This document shows, one piece after another, positions 50,468 to 59,405 of a stretch of 64,000 bases of DNA (positions are counted from its first letter, which is position 1; every line of letters starts with the position of its first letter). This DNA is from an uncultured Lachnospiraceae bacterium. Its GTDB lineage: Bacteria > Bacillota > Clostridia > Lachnospirales > Lachnospiraceae. The notes under the pieces are model-generated. The model did no database searches. It was given only the letters and a program-made list of their open reading frames with translations, and was not told where the DNA came from. The stretch spans positions 1 through 64,000 of the forward strand of contig CAOKWI010000005.1 in NCBI GenBank assembly GCA_948473115.1, given 5' to 3'. Position numbers and translations under genes: made by a program.

Positions 50468-52078
50468 GTGGCAGAGAAAACAGCAAACAGGACGGCGGAT
50501 AAAACGGCAGACAGACCATCAAACAGACGACCTGTGAACAGATCGTCAAACGGAAGGCCGGCGGGCAGAACATCCGGCAGGACGGCTCATATGCCGGACA
50601 GCATGCCGGCAAATCGTCCGAAAAGAAGAGCGGCGGACAAGCCGGAAACCAGACCGGAAAAAAGAACGGCAAATCAACCGAAAAACAAACCGGAAAAGAT
50701 CAAAAAATATCACAAACCCTTAAACCTGAATATCGGCATGGTTATTTTCGCCGTGATCTTTGTTTATGTCCTGGTCTGTGTCGTAATGTATTTTCAGACA
50801 AGCTACATAGTGCGCTATGAGGTGCAGGAGGGCTCCCTTGCCACAAACAATATTTACCACGGCGTCGTGATCCGCAGGGAGAGCGTCGTTTATACCACCT
50901 CCGCGGGATATGTCAATTATTATGCCCGGGAGGGGGAACGTGTGGCAAAAAACGACCTGGTATATGTGGTGGATGAGACCGGACGGCTGAATGAAGAGCT
51001 GGAAGGTATGAATATGGGGGAAAATTCCCTGAGTGAGAGGGAGCTTGCCGAGTTCAGGAATGAGATCGTTAACTTCGTTCATGGTTTTGACAGATGCAAT
51101 TTTGAAAAGACCTATGATTTCAAATACTCCTTAAAAAATACGGTGTTAAAGCTGGCAAATGTGAGCATGCTGCAGAGCGTCAGTGACCTCAACGGGGTCG
51201 CCGGCACAAATGTCATCAATTATTCCAATTCCCCTTCCTCCGGGATCGTGGCGTACTGGGTTGACGGCCTGGAGGAGCTGTCTCCCCAGGATGTGACAGC
51301 TGCACTGCTGGAGGAAACGGACTATGAGAAGAAGCAGTTTATAGGCAATTCCCTGATGGCCGCAGGGGATCCGGCATATAAGCTCTCCACCAGCGAGAAC
51401 TGGTCCCTTGTGATTCCCATCGAGGAGGAGAGGGGAACGCAGCTGGAGGAAGAGGATTATATCAAGGTACGGTTTTTAAAGAATCAGTATGAGTCCTGGG
51501 GAAAGGTAACCCTCCTCCACAATGCGGACGGCAATACCTATCTGCAGCTGGATTTTAATAATTCCATGGTGAGCTTTATCTCGGACCGGTTTCTGGATGT
51601 GGAACTGATCCTGGAGGATGAAACCGGGCTGAAGATACCCGTATCCTCCATTGTGCAGAAGGAATTTTTCCTGATCCCGGAGGCATATGTGATTCCCGGA
51701 GGCAGTAACGGCGGCGAGAGCATTATGCGCCAGTGTTATCTGGAGGACGGCACTATTTCCAGCGAGGTTCTGGAGATAGATGTCTACAATTTTGATGAAG
51801 AAAATAAGGAATACTATGTGGACAGCTCGATCCTTGATGTGGGTGATATCCTGTATCAGCTGGACAGCCAGGAGACTTACGCCGTCAGCAAGCGGGCTAC
51901 GCTGACCGGTGTCTACAATATGAATAAAGGCTATGCCGATTTCAAGCAGATCATCATTTTGTATGATAATGAGGAATATGCCATCGTGCAGCCCAACACA
52001 AAATACGGCCTGAGCGTATATGATTATATCGTGCTGGACGCGGATTCCGTCAGCGACGATCAGTTTATCAATCAGTAA
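50468..52078 (+). CDS. HlyD-like single-pass protein with basic N-terminal tail
   Basis: A 536-residue protein. The first about 85 residues are low-complexity and rich in Arg, Lys, Asn and Pro (NRTADKTADRPSNRR...). One membrane helix follows (LNIGMVIFAVIFVYVLVCVVMYF), then a HlyD-type barrel-sandwich region (GSLATNNIYHGVVIRRESVVYTTSAGYVNYYAREGERVAKNDLVYVV) and a long extracytoplasmic part with a second lipoyl-like element near the end. Relatives are annotated as efflux adaptors, but no ABC or MFS partner is near. It lies just before yggS and sepF, so a role at the division site is a reasonable inference. GTG start. Confidence 0.78.
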   Translation: MAEKTANRTADKTADRPSNRRPVNRSSNGRPAGRTSGRTAHMPDSMPANRPKRRAADKPETRPEKRTANQPKNKPEKIKKYHKPLNLNIGMVIFAVIFVYVLVCVVMYFQTSYIVRYEVQEGSLATNNIYHGVVIRRESVVYTTSAGYVNYYAREGERVAKNDLVYVVDETGRLNEELEGMNMGENSLSERELAEFRNEIVNFVHGFDRCNFEKTYDFKYSLKNTVLKLANVSMLQSVSDLNGVAGTNVINYSNSPSSGIVAYWVDGLEELSPQDVTAALLEETDYEKKQFIGNSLMAAGDPAYKLSTSENWSLVIPIEEERGTQLEEEDYIKVRFLKNQYESWGKVTLLHNADGNTYLQLDFNNSMVSFISDRFLDVELILEDETGLKIPVSSIVQKEFFLIPEAYVIPGGSNGGESIMRQCYLEDGTISSEVLEIDVYNFDEENKEYYVDSSILDVGDILYQLDSQETYAVSKRATLTGVYNMNKGYADFKQIIILYDNEEYAIVQPNTKYGLSVYDYIVLDADSVSDDQFINQ

Positions 52079-52094
52079 ATATGGAGGCTTGTCA

Positions 52095-52802
52095 ATGATT
52101 CGTGACAATTTGGAACAGGTGCGGCAAAAGATAAAAGACGCCTGCGACAGGGCGGGACGGGATGCAGGGGAAGTTACCCTCATTTCTGTCAGCAAGACAA
52201 AACCCCTGTCCATGCTGGAGGAGGCATATGAGGCCGGCGCCAGGGACTTTGGCGAGAATAAGGTCCAGGAGCTGCTGGAGAAGATTCCACAGATGCCGAA
52301 GGATGTCCGCTGGCATATGATCGGTCACTTACAGCGAAACAAGGTGAAGTACATTGTGGGAAAGGTCTCTCTGATCCACAGTGTGGATTCCCTCCGGCTT
52401 GCGGAGGAGATCAGCAGGGAGGCGGTAAAACAGGACACGTCCGTGGATATCCTGCTGGAGGTCAATGTGGCACAGGAGGAGAGTAAATTCGGAACCACCC
52501 TGGAGGAGACCGCGGATCTGGCGATCAGCGTCTCAAAGCTGCCGGGAATCCACGTCTGCGGACTGATGACCATTGCCCCCTATGTTGAAAATGCAGAAGA
52601 TAACCGTCAGTATTTTAGGAAGCTGAAACAATTGTCTGTTGACATTGAACAAAAAAACATTGATAATGTTAATATGAATGTCCTGTCGATGGGTATGACA
52701 GGTGATTATTCCGTGGCGGTGGAGGAGGGCGCCACCTGTGTGAGGGTGGGCACCGGCATCTTTGGGCAGCGGGATTATGTGAAAGGCGTGGTATCTGAAT
52801 GA
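52095..52802 (+). CDS. YggS/PROSC-family PLP homeostasis protein
   Basis: A 235-residue PLP-binding protein with the conserved Lys in TLISVSKTKPLSMLEEAYEAGARDFGENKVQEL and the GLMTIAPY and MGMTGDYSVAVEEGATCVRVGTGIFGQR strings. It maintains PLP and amino-acid balance and has no known catalytic turnover. ATG 52095 follows GGAGG; the longer in-frame extension upstream is not used. It overlaps sepF by four bases, as is common in Firmicutes. Confidence 0.94.
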   Translation: MIRDNLEQVRQKIKDACDRAGRDAGEVTLISVSKTKPLSMLEEAYEAGARDFGENKVQELLEKIPQMPKDVRWHMIGHLQRNKVKYIVGKVSLIHSVDSLRLAEEISREAVKQDTSVDILLEVNVAQEESKFGTTLEETADLAISVSKLPGIHVCGLMTIAPYVENAEDNRQYFRKLKQLSVDIEQKNIDNVNMNVLSMGMTGDYSVAVEEGATCVRVGTGIFGQRDYVKGVVSE

Positions 52803-53314
52803 GTGTAATGGACAAGTTCTTAAATTATATGAAACTGAACGGTGAAGATGACGACGAGTATTATGACGACGAGTATCTGGACGATGAGGAGGATATGGAG
52901 CCGGCGCCCAAAAAGAGCGCTTCCAGGGCAAAGGATGTGGATGCCTACGAGGATACCGTCGCGAAGAAGCCTGTGTCGAACAAGATCACTCCCATTAACA
53001 AGCCCACATCCAAGCGCATGAACAACGGCAGCGGGATGGAGGTCTGCGTGATCAAGCCCACTTCTGTCGAGGATGCCCGTGAGATCACGGAGACACTGCT
53101 GGCAAACCGCACCGTAGTCCTGAACCTGGAGGGACTGGATGTGGATATCGCCCAGAGGATCATCGACTTTACCAGTGGCTCCTGCTTTGCCATCGGCGGC
53201 AATCTGCAGAAGATTTCCCACTATATTTTTATCATTACGCCTGCCAGCGTAGATATTTCCGGCGATTTCCAGGATATTTTCGGCGGTTCCTTTGAGATGC
53301 CGCTGAACAGTTAA
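52799..53314 (+). CDS. sepF: Cell division protein SepF
   Basis: A 171-residue FtsZ-binding protein. It has a short membrane-targeting helix (MDKFLNYMKLNG), an acidic stretch (DDDEYYDDEYLDDEED), a basic disordered linker, and the SepF domain (about 85-165: VCVIKPTSVEDAREITETLLANRTVVLNLEG...RIIDFTSGSCFAIGG). It tethers FtsZ to the membrane and aligns the ring. The length matches clostridial SepF. Confidence 0.95.
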   Translation: MSVMDKFLNYMKLNGEDDDEYYDDEYLDDEEDMEPAPKKSASRAKDVDAYEDTVAKKPVSNKITPINKPTSKRMNNGSGMEVCVIKPTSVEDAREITETLLANRTVVLNLEGLDVDIAQRIIDFTSGSCFAIGGNLQKISHYIFIITPASVDISGDFQDIFGGSFEMPLNS

Positions 53315-53337
53315 CGCATGGAGGAAGAGGTATACTG

Positions 53338-54447
53338 ATGTCAGAGAGATTACCAATACTTTATTATAAAAAGCCCTGCTATGATATTGTTTTCACCCAG
53401 TCCTTTGACGGACTGTGGGACGAACTGCAGGCTCTGGGGTGTGACGGCAGACGGCTATGCATCGTGACGGATTCCAAGGTGGACGAGCTGTACGGAGCGG
53501 CCGTTTTCAGCCTGCTGGAGGGCAGATGCCGAAAGGCTGTCAAATATGTCTTTCCCAACGGGGAGGAGAACAAGACGCTGGACACGGTGCGGGGAGTCTA
53601 TACGTTCCTGATCGAGGAAGGCTTCGACCGCAGGGATATGCTGATTGCGCTGGGCGGCGGCGTAGTGGGCGATCTCACGGGATACGCTGCGGCCACTTAT
53701 TTGAGGGGCATCGATTTCATACAGGTGCCTACCACGCTGCTCTCCCAGGCGGACAGCAGCATCGGCGGCAAGACAGGTGTGGACTTTGACGGTTATAAAA
53801 ATATGGTGGGGGCGTTCAAGATGCCCCGTCTGGTGTATATGAACCTGGCCGTGCTGGGCACCCTGGAGGACAGGCAGTTCTTTTCCGGCTTTGCGGAAGT
53901 GATGAAGAGCGCGCTGCTGAAGGACAGCATATTTTATGAGTGGCTGATAGAAAATATGTATGAAATCTGTGAGCGCGACCTGGATGTGTTACAGGAAATG
54001 CTCAGGCGAAGCTGCGGCATTAAGAAGCTTGTGGTGGAGAAGGATCCCACGGAGCAGGGCGACAGGGCGCTGCTGAACCTGGGACATACGATAGGACATG
54101 CCATAGAGAAATACAAAAATTTCAAATTATACCATGGGGAGTGCGTGGCCCTGGGCTGTGTGGCGGCGGCATACATTTCCTGGAAGAAGGAATTGCTGTC
54201 CATGGACGAGTACTATGAGATCAGGGATATGTTCGTACCCTTCAATCTCCCCATCTCCATAGACGACATCGAGCCTCAGGAGATTCTGCGGCTTACAAAG
54301 TCTGACAAAAAGATGGAGGCTGGAACGATCAAATTCGTCCTGCTCAAGAAGATCGGCAGGGCAGTGATAGACAGAACCGTCACAGACGATGAAATCCTGG
54401 CGGCTGTCAATGAAATTTATTTCAGCGAAGAGGATGCCCATGAATAA
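53338..54447 (+). CDS. aroB: 3-Dehydroquinate synthase
   Basis: A 369-residue NAD- and zinc-dependent enzyme making 3-dehydroquinate from DAHP, an early shikimate step. Motifs: LIALGGGVVGDLTGYAAATYLRGIDF, PTTLLSQADSSIGGKTGVD and the zinc ligands in LNLGHTIGHAIE and HGECVALG. No other shikimate genes are nearby. It overlaps lspA by eight bases and starts 23 bases after sepF, so it is expressed with division and lipoprotein genes. In many Firmicutes ylmG, ylmH and divIVA stand at this spot. Confidence 0.94.
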   Translation: MSERLPILYYKKPCYDIVFTQSFDGLWDELQALGCDGRRLCIVTDSKVDELYGAAVFSLLEGRCRKAVKYVFPNGEENKTLDTVRGVYTFLIEEGFDRRDMLIALGGGVVGDLTGYAAATYLRGIDFIQVPTTLLSQADSSIGGKTGVDFDGYKNMVGAFKMPRLVYMNLAVLGTLEDRQFFSGFAEVMKSALLKDSIFYEWLIENMYEICERDLDVLQEMLRRSCGIKKLVVEKDPTEQGDRALLNLGHTIGHAIEKYKNFKLYHGECVALGCVAAAYISWKKELLSMDEYYEIRDMFVPFNLPISIDDIEPQEILRLTKSDKKMEAGTIKFVLLKKIGRAVIDRTVTDDEILAAVNEIYFSEEDAHE

Positions 54448-54964
54448 GAGAGTGAAGATGTTATTGATCGATGTGGTGATCGTGGCGGCGCTGCTGGCTT
54501 TTGACCAGTATACGAAAATGCTGGCGATCCTGCATCTGAAGAATAATCCGGCCATCGTGCTGATTGACGGGGTGCTGGAGCTGCAATATCTGGAAAACAG
54601 GGGATCTGCCTTCGGGATGCTGCAGAACCAGAAGTTTTTTATCCTGTTTGTGGGCATCATATTCCTTATGGTGATCCTGTTCTTCCTGTTTAAGCTGCCT
54701 GCGCAGAAGAAATATAATATCGTCCATGTCCTGCTGTCCGTCGTGATCGCGGGCGGGATCGGCAATATGGTGGATCGGTTCCGGTTTGATTATGTGGTTG
54801 ATTTTATTTCATTTATTCTGATCAATTATCCGATCTTTAATGTGGCCGACTGTTATATTGTAGTGGCAATGATCAGTCTGTTTATTCTGTTTGCCTTTGT
54901 ATTCAAGGAAAAAGATCTGGAATTCCTGAATTTTAAGCAGAACCGGTATCGGGAGATGAAATAA
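54440..54964 (+). CDS. lspA: Lipoprotein signal peptidase
   Basis: A 174-residue membrane aspartyl protease that cleaves lipid-modified prolipoproteins. Four helices carry the conserved motifs: DQYTKMLA, NRGSAFGML, the first catalytic Asp in GGIGNMVDRF and the second in FNVADCYIV. ATG 54440 is chosen because GAAGAGG lies six bases upstream; longer in-frame starts lie inside aroB. It is followed directly by a palindromic element. Confidence 0.95.
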   Translation: MNKRVKMLLIDVVIVAALLAFDQYTKMLAILHLKNNPAIVLIDGVLELQYLENRGSAFGMLQNQKFFILFVGIIFLMVILFFLFKLPAQKKYNIVHVLLSVVIAGGIGNMVDRFRFDYVVDFISFILINYPIFNVADCYIVVAMISLFILFAFVFKEKDLEFLNFKQNRYREMK

Positions 54965-55120
54965 GGAACTGTTAAAGAATTAATCTTCACATTTGACTTG
55001 TCTGAGTTCGCAAATGCTGCGTTGTCATCAGTCGACGATGCCCGCATCGTCTCCTTCTTCCGCCTTGCCTTTGCATTCTCATCCTGCGTCAAAATGTAAA
55101 ATGAATTCTTAACAGTTCCT
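54964..55120. repeat. 157-bp palindromic element after lspA, type with shared core
   Basis: The ends AGGAACTGTTAAAGAATT (54964-54981) and AATTCTTAACAGTTCCT (55104-55120) are inverted copies apart from one extra A. ACATTTGAC pairs with GTCAAAATGT inside. The core reads CGTTGTCATCAGTC, GACGATGC/GCATCGTC, then TCCTTCTTCCGCCTTGC, nearly identical to the core at 63186-63345, whose ends are unrelated. The element starts at the lspA stop codon. Confidence 0.85.
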
Positions 55121-55144
55121 AACACAGCGGAGAGGATAAACCGG

Positions 55145-56053
55145 ATGGAACGGTTTCGATTTGAGATAACAGAAGAGCTGGAAGAGGAGAGGATCGATAA
55201 GTGTTTGTCAATGCTTATCGATTCTTTGTCGCGCTCTTTTATCCAGAAGCTGATCAAAGAGCAGGCGGTCACCGTCAACGGAGTCCCTGCGAAGGGAAGC
55301 TACCGGGTGAAAGCGGACGACACGGTTGAATTTGAGCTTCCCGAAGCCGTGGAGCCGGATATCGAGCCGGAAAACATCCCTTTGGATATTCTCTATGAAG
55401 ACAGGGATGTGATTGTGGTAAATAAGCCCAAGGGGATGGTGGTGCATCCCGCGGCGGGCCACTACAGCGGCACGCTCGTGAATGCGCTGATGTATCATTG
55501 CGGCAGTGAGCTCTCCGGTATCAACGGATATATGCGGCCTGGCATCGTACACCGGATCGACAGGGACACCACCGGCTCCCTGGTCGCCTGTAAAAACAAT
55601 GCGGCCCATCTGTGCCTTGCGGAGCAGCTGAAAGAGCACTCCGTCAACCGGCGCTATGTGGCCATCTGTTACGGCCGCCTGGAAGAGGAGGAGGGCGTCA
55701 TTGACAGACCCATCGGGCGCCATCCCACAGAGAGGAAAAAAATGGCGGTCAATGAGCGGAGCGGCAGGCGTGCAGTGACCCATTACCGCATTTTGCGGAG
55801 GTTTGAGAAATATACTTATGTAGAGTGCAGGCTGGAGACGGGCAGAACCCACCAGATCAGGGTACATATGGCCAGCATCGGACACCCGCTTCTGGGGGAT
55901 GAGGTCTATTCCAACCGGAAATGCCCCTTTCATCTGGAGGGTCAGACACTCCATGCGAAAACCCTTGGCTTCCGTCATCCCTCCACGGGGGAGTATGTGG
56001 AGGTGGAGGCGCCTCTGCCCGCGTATTTCAGTCATTTGCTGGAAGTGCTGTGA
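55145..56053 (+). CDS. rluD: RluA/RluD-family pseudouridine synthase
   Basis: A 302-residue enzyme that isomerises uridines in 23S rRNA. An N-terminal S4 domain (EERIDKCLSMLIDSLSRSFIQKLIKEQAVTVNG) precedes the catalytic domain with Asp in GIVHRIDRDTTGSL and the RTHQIRVHMASIGHPLLGDEVY motif. It follows lspA, the conserved Firmicutes pairing. RluD is the best-known relative; the exact sites modified are not certain. Confidence 0.9.
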   Translation: MERFRFEITEELEEERIDKCLSMLIDSLSRSFIQKLIKEQAVTVNGVPAKGSYRVKADDTVEFELPEAVEPDIEPENIPLDILYEDRDVIVVNKPKGMVVHPAAGHYSGTLVNALMYHCGSELSGINGYMRPGIVHRIDRDTTGSLVACKNNAAHLCLAEQLKEHSVNRRYVAICYGRLEEEEGVIDRPIGRHPTERKKMAVNERSGRRAVTHYRILRRFEKYTYVECRLETGRTHQIRVHMASIGHPLLGDEVYSNRKCPFHLEGQTLHAKTLGFRHPSTGEYVEVEAPLPAYFSHLLEVL

Positions 56054-56138
56054 CGAACAGTTCTATTTTTTGTAGTTGCCTGAATACTTTAAATATAGTA
56101 TAATGTAATCAGAAAAACACAGAAAAGGGGTGCGTTAT

Positions 56139-56765
56139 ATGAATACAGTTATAACAATTGGCAGGCAATTTGGCTCTGCCGGACGTGAGATCGGAGAGAA
56201 GGTTGCAGAATATTTCGGCATTAAGTGTTATGACAAGGAGCTGCTGACCAGGGCGGCACAGGAGAGCGGCTTCTGTGAGGAAATGATCCAGAACCACGAT
56301 GAGAGACCTACCAATTCGTTCCTGTATAATCTGGTCATGGATACTTACTCCTTTGGCTATAACGCATCCTCCTTCGTGGATATGCCCATCAGTCACAAGG
56401 TATTTCTGGCACAGTTCGACACCATAAAGAAGATCGCGGACGAAGGTCCCTGTGTGATCGTCGGCCGCTGTGCCGACTATGCGCTGGCAGATTACAAGAA
56501 CGTGATCCACCTGTTCATCTATGGAAACGAGTCCTGCAAGGTAAAACGCATTATGCAGAAATATGACCTCAGCGAGGCAAAGGCAAAGGACATGATTCTC
56601 AAGAAGGATAAGCAGCGCCAGAGCTATTACAATTATTATTCTTCGAAGAAGTGGGGGCGCGCGGACAGCTATGACCTGTGTATCAACAGCAGCGTCCTGG
56701 GTGTGGAAGGCACCGTCAAGCTGATCACGCAGTACGTGGAAGACTTTGAGAAGAAAAACGGTTAA
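56139..56765 (+). CDS. Cytidylate kinase-like family protein
   Basis: A 208-residue P-loop kinase-like protein related to cytidylate kinase (Cmk-like AAA_18/PF13189 type). ITIGRQFGSAGREIGEKVAEYFGI replaces the canonical GPxGSGK loop. The LID-region RAQKYDLSEAKAKDMILKKDKQRQSYYNYYSSKKWG string is typical. These proteins are common in Clostridia; their substrate is unproven. ATG 56139 follows AAAAGGGG eight bases upstream. Confidence 0.85.
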   Translation: MNTVITIGRQFGSAGREIGEKVAEYFGIKCYDKELLTRAAQESGFCEEMIQNHDERPTNSFLYNLVMDTYSFGYNASSFVDMPISHKVFLAQFDTIKKIADEGPCVIVGRCADYALADYKNVIHLFIYGNESCKVKRIMQKYDLSEAKAKDMILKKDKQRQSYYNYYSSKKWGRADSYDLCINSSVLGVEGTVKLITQYVEDFEKKNG

Positions 56766-56816
56766 GCTGTCAGTACAGAGAAGTTACAAAGCGGGGAAAA
56801 AAACAGCTAAAAAAGA

Positions 56817-56846
56817 TTGACAAAATAAGGCATCTCATGCTATGAT
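56817..56846 (+). promoter_or_regulatory. Strong promoter of the rplU operon
   Basis: TTGACA (56817-56822), an 18-base spacer and TATGAT (56841-56846), with extended -10 TG. It drives the L21 leader. Confidence 0.8.
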
Positions 56847-56852
56847 ACTACG

Positions 56853-56951
56853 GTATGCCGCATAACGAGGTATAAGTGTAACCGCGGGTAGCTGCGTTTA
56901 CCACCAAAGTTAGCGAGTAAATGAACGAAGGTTCAGCCGTAGTTCATGAAT
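56853..56951 (+). ncRNA. Ribosomal protein L21 leader RNA
   Basis: The 5' leader between the promoter and rplU carries the conserved landmarks of the Firmicutes L21 leader: CCGCATAACGAGGT, TGTAACCGCGGGTA and TGCGTTTACC with following short pairings. Such leaders let ribosomal protein control its own operon. The leader was recognised by pattern; no covariance model was run. Confidence 0.75.
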
Positions 56952-56966
56952 AGGAGGTGCCTTAAT

Positions 56967-57272
56967 ATGTACGCAATTATTGCAACAGGCGGAAAACAGT
57001 ACAAGGTTTCTGAAGGTGATGTGATCAAGGTTGAGAAGCTGGACGTGGAAGCTGGAAATACTGTTACTTTTGACCAGGTGATCGCAGTAAGTGACGGAGC
57101 CCTGAAGGTTGGCGGTGATGTAGCAAATGCAAGCGTGACCGCAACTGTCATGGAACAGGGAAAAGGTAAGAAGGTTATTGTATACAAATACAAGAGAAAA
57201 ACCGGCTACCACAAGAAGAATGGTCACAGACAAGCATACACTCAGGTTAAGATTGACAAGATCAATGCATAA
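56967..57272 (+). CDS. rplU: Ribosomal protein L21 (bL21)
   Basis: A 101-residue large-subunit protein: [25 protein letters not shown] at the start, [24 protein letters not shown] at the end. ATG 56967 follows AGGAGGTG; the in-frame upstream ATG at 56946 is part of the leader. First gene of the L21-Prp-L27 operon. Confidence 0.98.
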   Translation: MYAIIATGGKQYKVSEGDVIKVEKLDVEAGNTVTFDQVIAVSDGALKVGGDVANASVTATVMEQGKGKKVIVYKYKRKTGYHKKNGHRQAYTQVKIDKINA

Positions 57273-57350
57273 TGTATCATGTTCACTCCGCGTCCATGGT
57301 ACTCATGGCCATCCGGCCGCTGATTGTCCTGAATAAGGATATGTTATATT

Positions 57351-57683
57351 ATGATAACTGTAGAGATCTGTAGGACCAGGAATCATGAATACAGAGGCTT
57401 TTTCTGTATGGGACATGCAGAGTACGCGAGGCCCGGCGAACCGGATATCGTGTGCGCGGCCGTCTCGGCGCTGACCATAGGAACTGTCAATTCCCTGGAG
57501 GAGCTGGCGGGAGAAAGGCTGCGTGTCAGCCAGGATCAGAGGACGGGATTTTTCAAATGTGATTTTGAGGGTACTTTGCAGGAAAAGTCCAGTTTCCTTA
57601 TGGATTCCATGGTATTTTCACTGGAAAACATAAGCAGGGAATATGGCAAAAAGTTTCTACAAGTAAAAATCAAGGAGGTGTAG
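57351..57683 (+). CDS. prp: Ribosomal-processing cysteine protease Prp
   Basis: A 110-residue protease that removes the N-terminal extension of L27. The catalytic His and Cys lie in the conserved GHAEYARPGEPDIVCAAVSAL (about residues 21-41). It sits between rplU and rpmA, as in other Firmicutes whose L27 needs processing. Its ATG is three bases before the end of an AT-rich spacer. Confidence 0.96.
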   Translation: MITVEICRTRNHEYRGFFCMGHAEYARPGEPDIVCAAVSALTIGTVNSLEELAGERLRVSQDQRTGFFKCDFEGTLQEKSSFLMDSMVFSLENISREYGKKFLQVKIKEV

Positions 57684-57686
57684 ACC

Positions 57687-57971
57687 ATGTTAAATATGAA
57701 CCTTCAATTTTTCGCTCATAAAAAGGGAGTCGGTTCCACCAAGAACGGCAGGGATTCCGAGTCCAAGAGATTAGGTGCGAAGAGAGCTGACGGACAATTC
57801 GTAAAGGCAGGAAATATCCTGTACAGACAGCGTGGAACCAAGATCCATCCCGGCGTCAATGTAGGTATCGGCGGTGATGATACCCTGTTTGCCCTGGTTG
57901 ACGGCGTTCTCCGTTTCGAGAGAAAGGGCAGGGACAAGAAGCAGGCTTCCGTTTATCCTGTTGAGAAATAA
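57687..57971 (+). CDS. rpmA: Ribosomal protein L27 (bL27) with Prp-cleaved extension
   Basis: A 94-residue protein. Residues 1-9 (MLNMNLQFF) match the Prp recognition extension, with cleavage expected after the FF pair to expose [15 protein letters not shown] as the mature N-terminus that reaches toward the peptidyl-transferase centre. The body is normal. ATG follows AGGAGGTG. A terminator follows. Confidence 0.97.
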   Translation: MLNMNLQFFAHKKGVGSTKNGRDSESKRLGAKRADGQFVKAGNILYRQRGTKIHPGVNVGIGGDDTLFALVDGVLRFERKGRDKKQASVYPVEK

Positions 57972-57989
57972 CGATTACGAATGTGGGCG

Positions 57990-58025
57990 GGACTTCAAAC
58001 TAAAGATGTTTGAAGTCCTGTTTTT
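57990..58025 (+). terminator. Intrinsic terminator of the L21-Prp-L27 operon
   Basis: GGACTTCAAAC (57990-58000) and GTTTGAAGTCC (58008-58018) form a perfect eleven-base stem with a seven-base loop, followed by TGTTTTT. This is the cleanest terminator in the window. Confidence 0.9.
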
Positions 58026-58051
58026 ACCTTATAGCTTATGTAGGAGATATT

Positions 58052-59344
58052 ATGTTTGCAGACAGAGCCAGAATTTATGTCAGAAGCGGAAAGGGCGGCG
58101 ACGGCCATGTCTCGTTCCGGCGGGAAAAATATGTGCCAAACGGCGGTCCCGACGGCGGCGACGGCGGCAGGGGCGGCGATGTGATCTTTGTGGTGGACGA
58201 GGGGCTTAACACCCTGATCGACTTCAGAAATATCCGAAAATATAAGGCGGGGGACGGCGAACCCGGAAACAAGAAAAACTGCCGCGGCAAGGACGGCCAG
58301 GACATCACCATAAAAGTCCCCCAGGGCACCGTGATCAAAGAAGCGGAGAGCGGAAAGGTCATTGCGGATATGTCCGGGGACAACCGGGAGATCGTCCTTC
58401 TAAGAGGCGGCCGCGGCGGAAACGGCAACCAGCATTACGCCACAAGCACCATGCAGGCTCCCAAGTATGCCCAGCCGGGACAGCCTGCCCAGGAGCTGGA
58501 GCTTCTGCTGGAATTGAAGGTGATAGCGGATGTGGGGCTGGTGGGATTTCCCAATGTGGGGAAATCCACGCTGCTTTCCAGGGTGACCAACGCAAGACCC
58601 AAGATTGCAAACTACCATTTCACCACCTTAAACCCAAATCTGGGGGTGGTGGATCTGGAAGGGACGGGCGGTTTTGTGATTGCGGATATACCGGGGCTTA
58701 TTGAGGGCGCCTCGGAGGGAGTGGGCCTGGGCCATGAATTTCTGCGTCATATTGAGCGCACAAAGGTCATTATCCATATTGTGGATGCGGCGGGAACAGA
58801 AGGACGGGATCCCATTGCGGATATCTATGCCATCAACAGGGAGCTGGACGCTTATAATCCCGACATTGCGAAGCGTCCCCAGGTGATCGCGGCCAATAAG
58901 ATCGATGCCATATTTGATCCGGAGGATCGTTCCGTGGAGGCCATCAAGGCGGAGTTTGAGCCGAAGGGGGTCAAAGTCTATCCCATTTCCGCAGTCAGCG
59001 GCGAGGGAGTGAGGGAACTGCTGTATCATGTCTACGAGATGCTGCAGGATATCGGTGAGGAACCCACTGTGTTTGAGCAGGAGTATTTCCCCGAAGTACA
59101 GTCCGGGGATCTCTCCAGGGAACCCTTTACCGTGGAATATGATGCGGAGGAGGATGAATATGTGGTGGAAGGTCCCAGGATTGAGAAGATGCTGGGCTAT
59201 ACCAATCTGGACAGCGAAAAAGGATTCCTTTTTTTCCAAAACTTCCTGAAAAATAACGGAATCCTGGAGCAGCTGGAGGGGCTTGGCATCAAAGAGGGAG
59301 ATACGGTGCGCATGTACGGTTTATCCTTCCATTATTACAAGTGA
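58052..59344 (+). CDS. obg: GTPase Obg
   Basis: A 430-residue ribosome-assembly GTPase. N-terminal glycine-rich Obg fold (FADRARIYVRSGKGGDGHVSFRREKYVPNGGPDGGDGG), G domain with GFPNVGKSTLL, DIPGLIEGASEGVGLG and NKID, and the C-terminal OCT domain (MLGYTNLDSEKGFLFFQNFLKNNGI). It binds the 50S subunit and ppGpp. ATG 58052 follows TAGGAGA. It is cotranscribed with yhbY and nadD. Confidence 0.97.
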   Translation: MFADRARIYVRSGKGGDGHVSFRREKYVPNGGPDGGDGGRGGDVIFVVDEGLNTLIDFRNIRKYKAGDGEPGNKKNCRGKDGQDITIKVPQGTVIKEAESGKVIADMSGDNREIVLLRGGRGGNGNQHYATSTMQAPKYAQPGQPAQELELLLELKVIADVGLVGFPNVGKSTLLSRVTNARPKIANYHFTTLNPNLGVVDLEGTGGFVIADIPGLIEGASEGVGLGHEFLRHIERTKVIIHIVDAAGTEGRDPIADIYAINRELDAYNPDIAKRPQVIAANKIDAIFDPEDRSVEAIKAEFEPKGVKVYPISAVSGEGVRELLYHVYEMLQDIGEEPTVFEQEYFPEVQSGDLSREPFTVEYDAEEDEYVVEGPRIEKMLGYTNLDSEKGFLFFQNFLKNNGILEQLEGLGIKEGDTVRMYGLSFHYYK

Positions 59345-59405
59345 TGAAAATGAATATCCAAATATTGATTGGCATGCGCGCCATGACGCGCTAAGGGGTG
59401 GAAAA

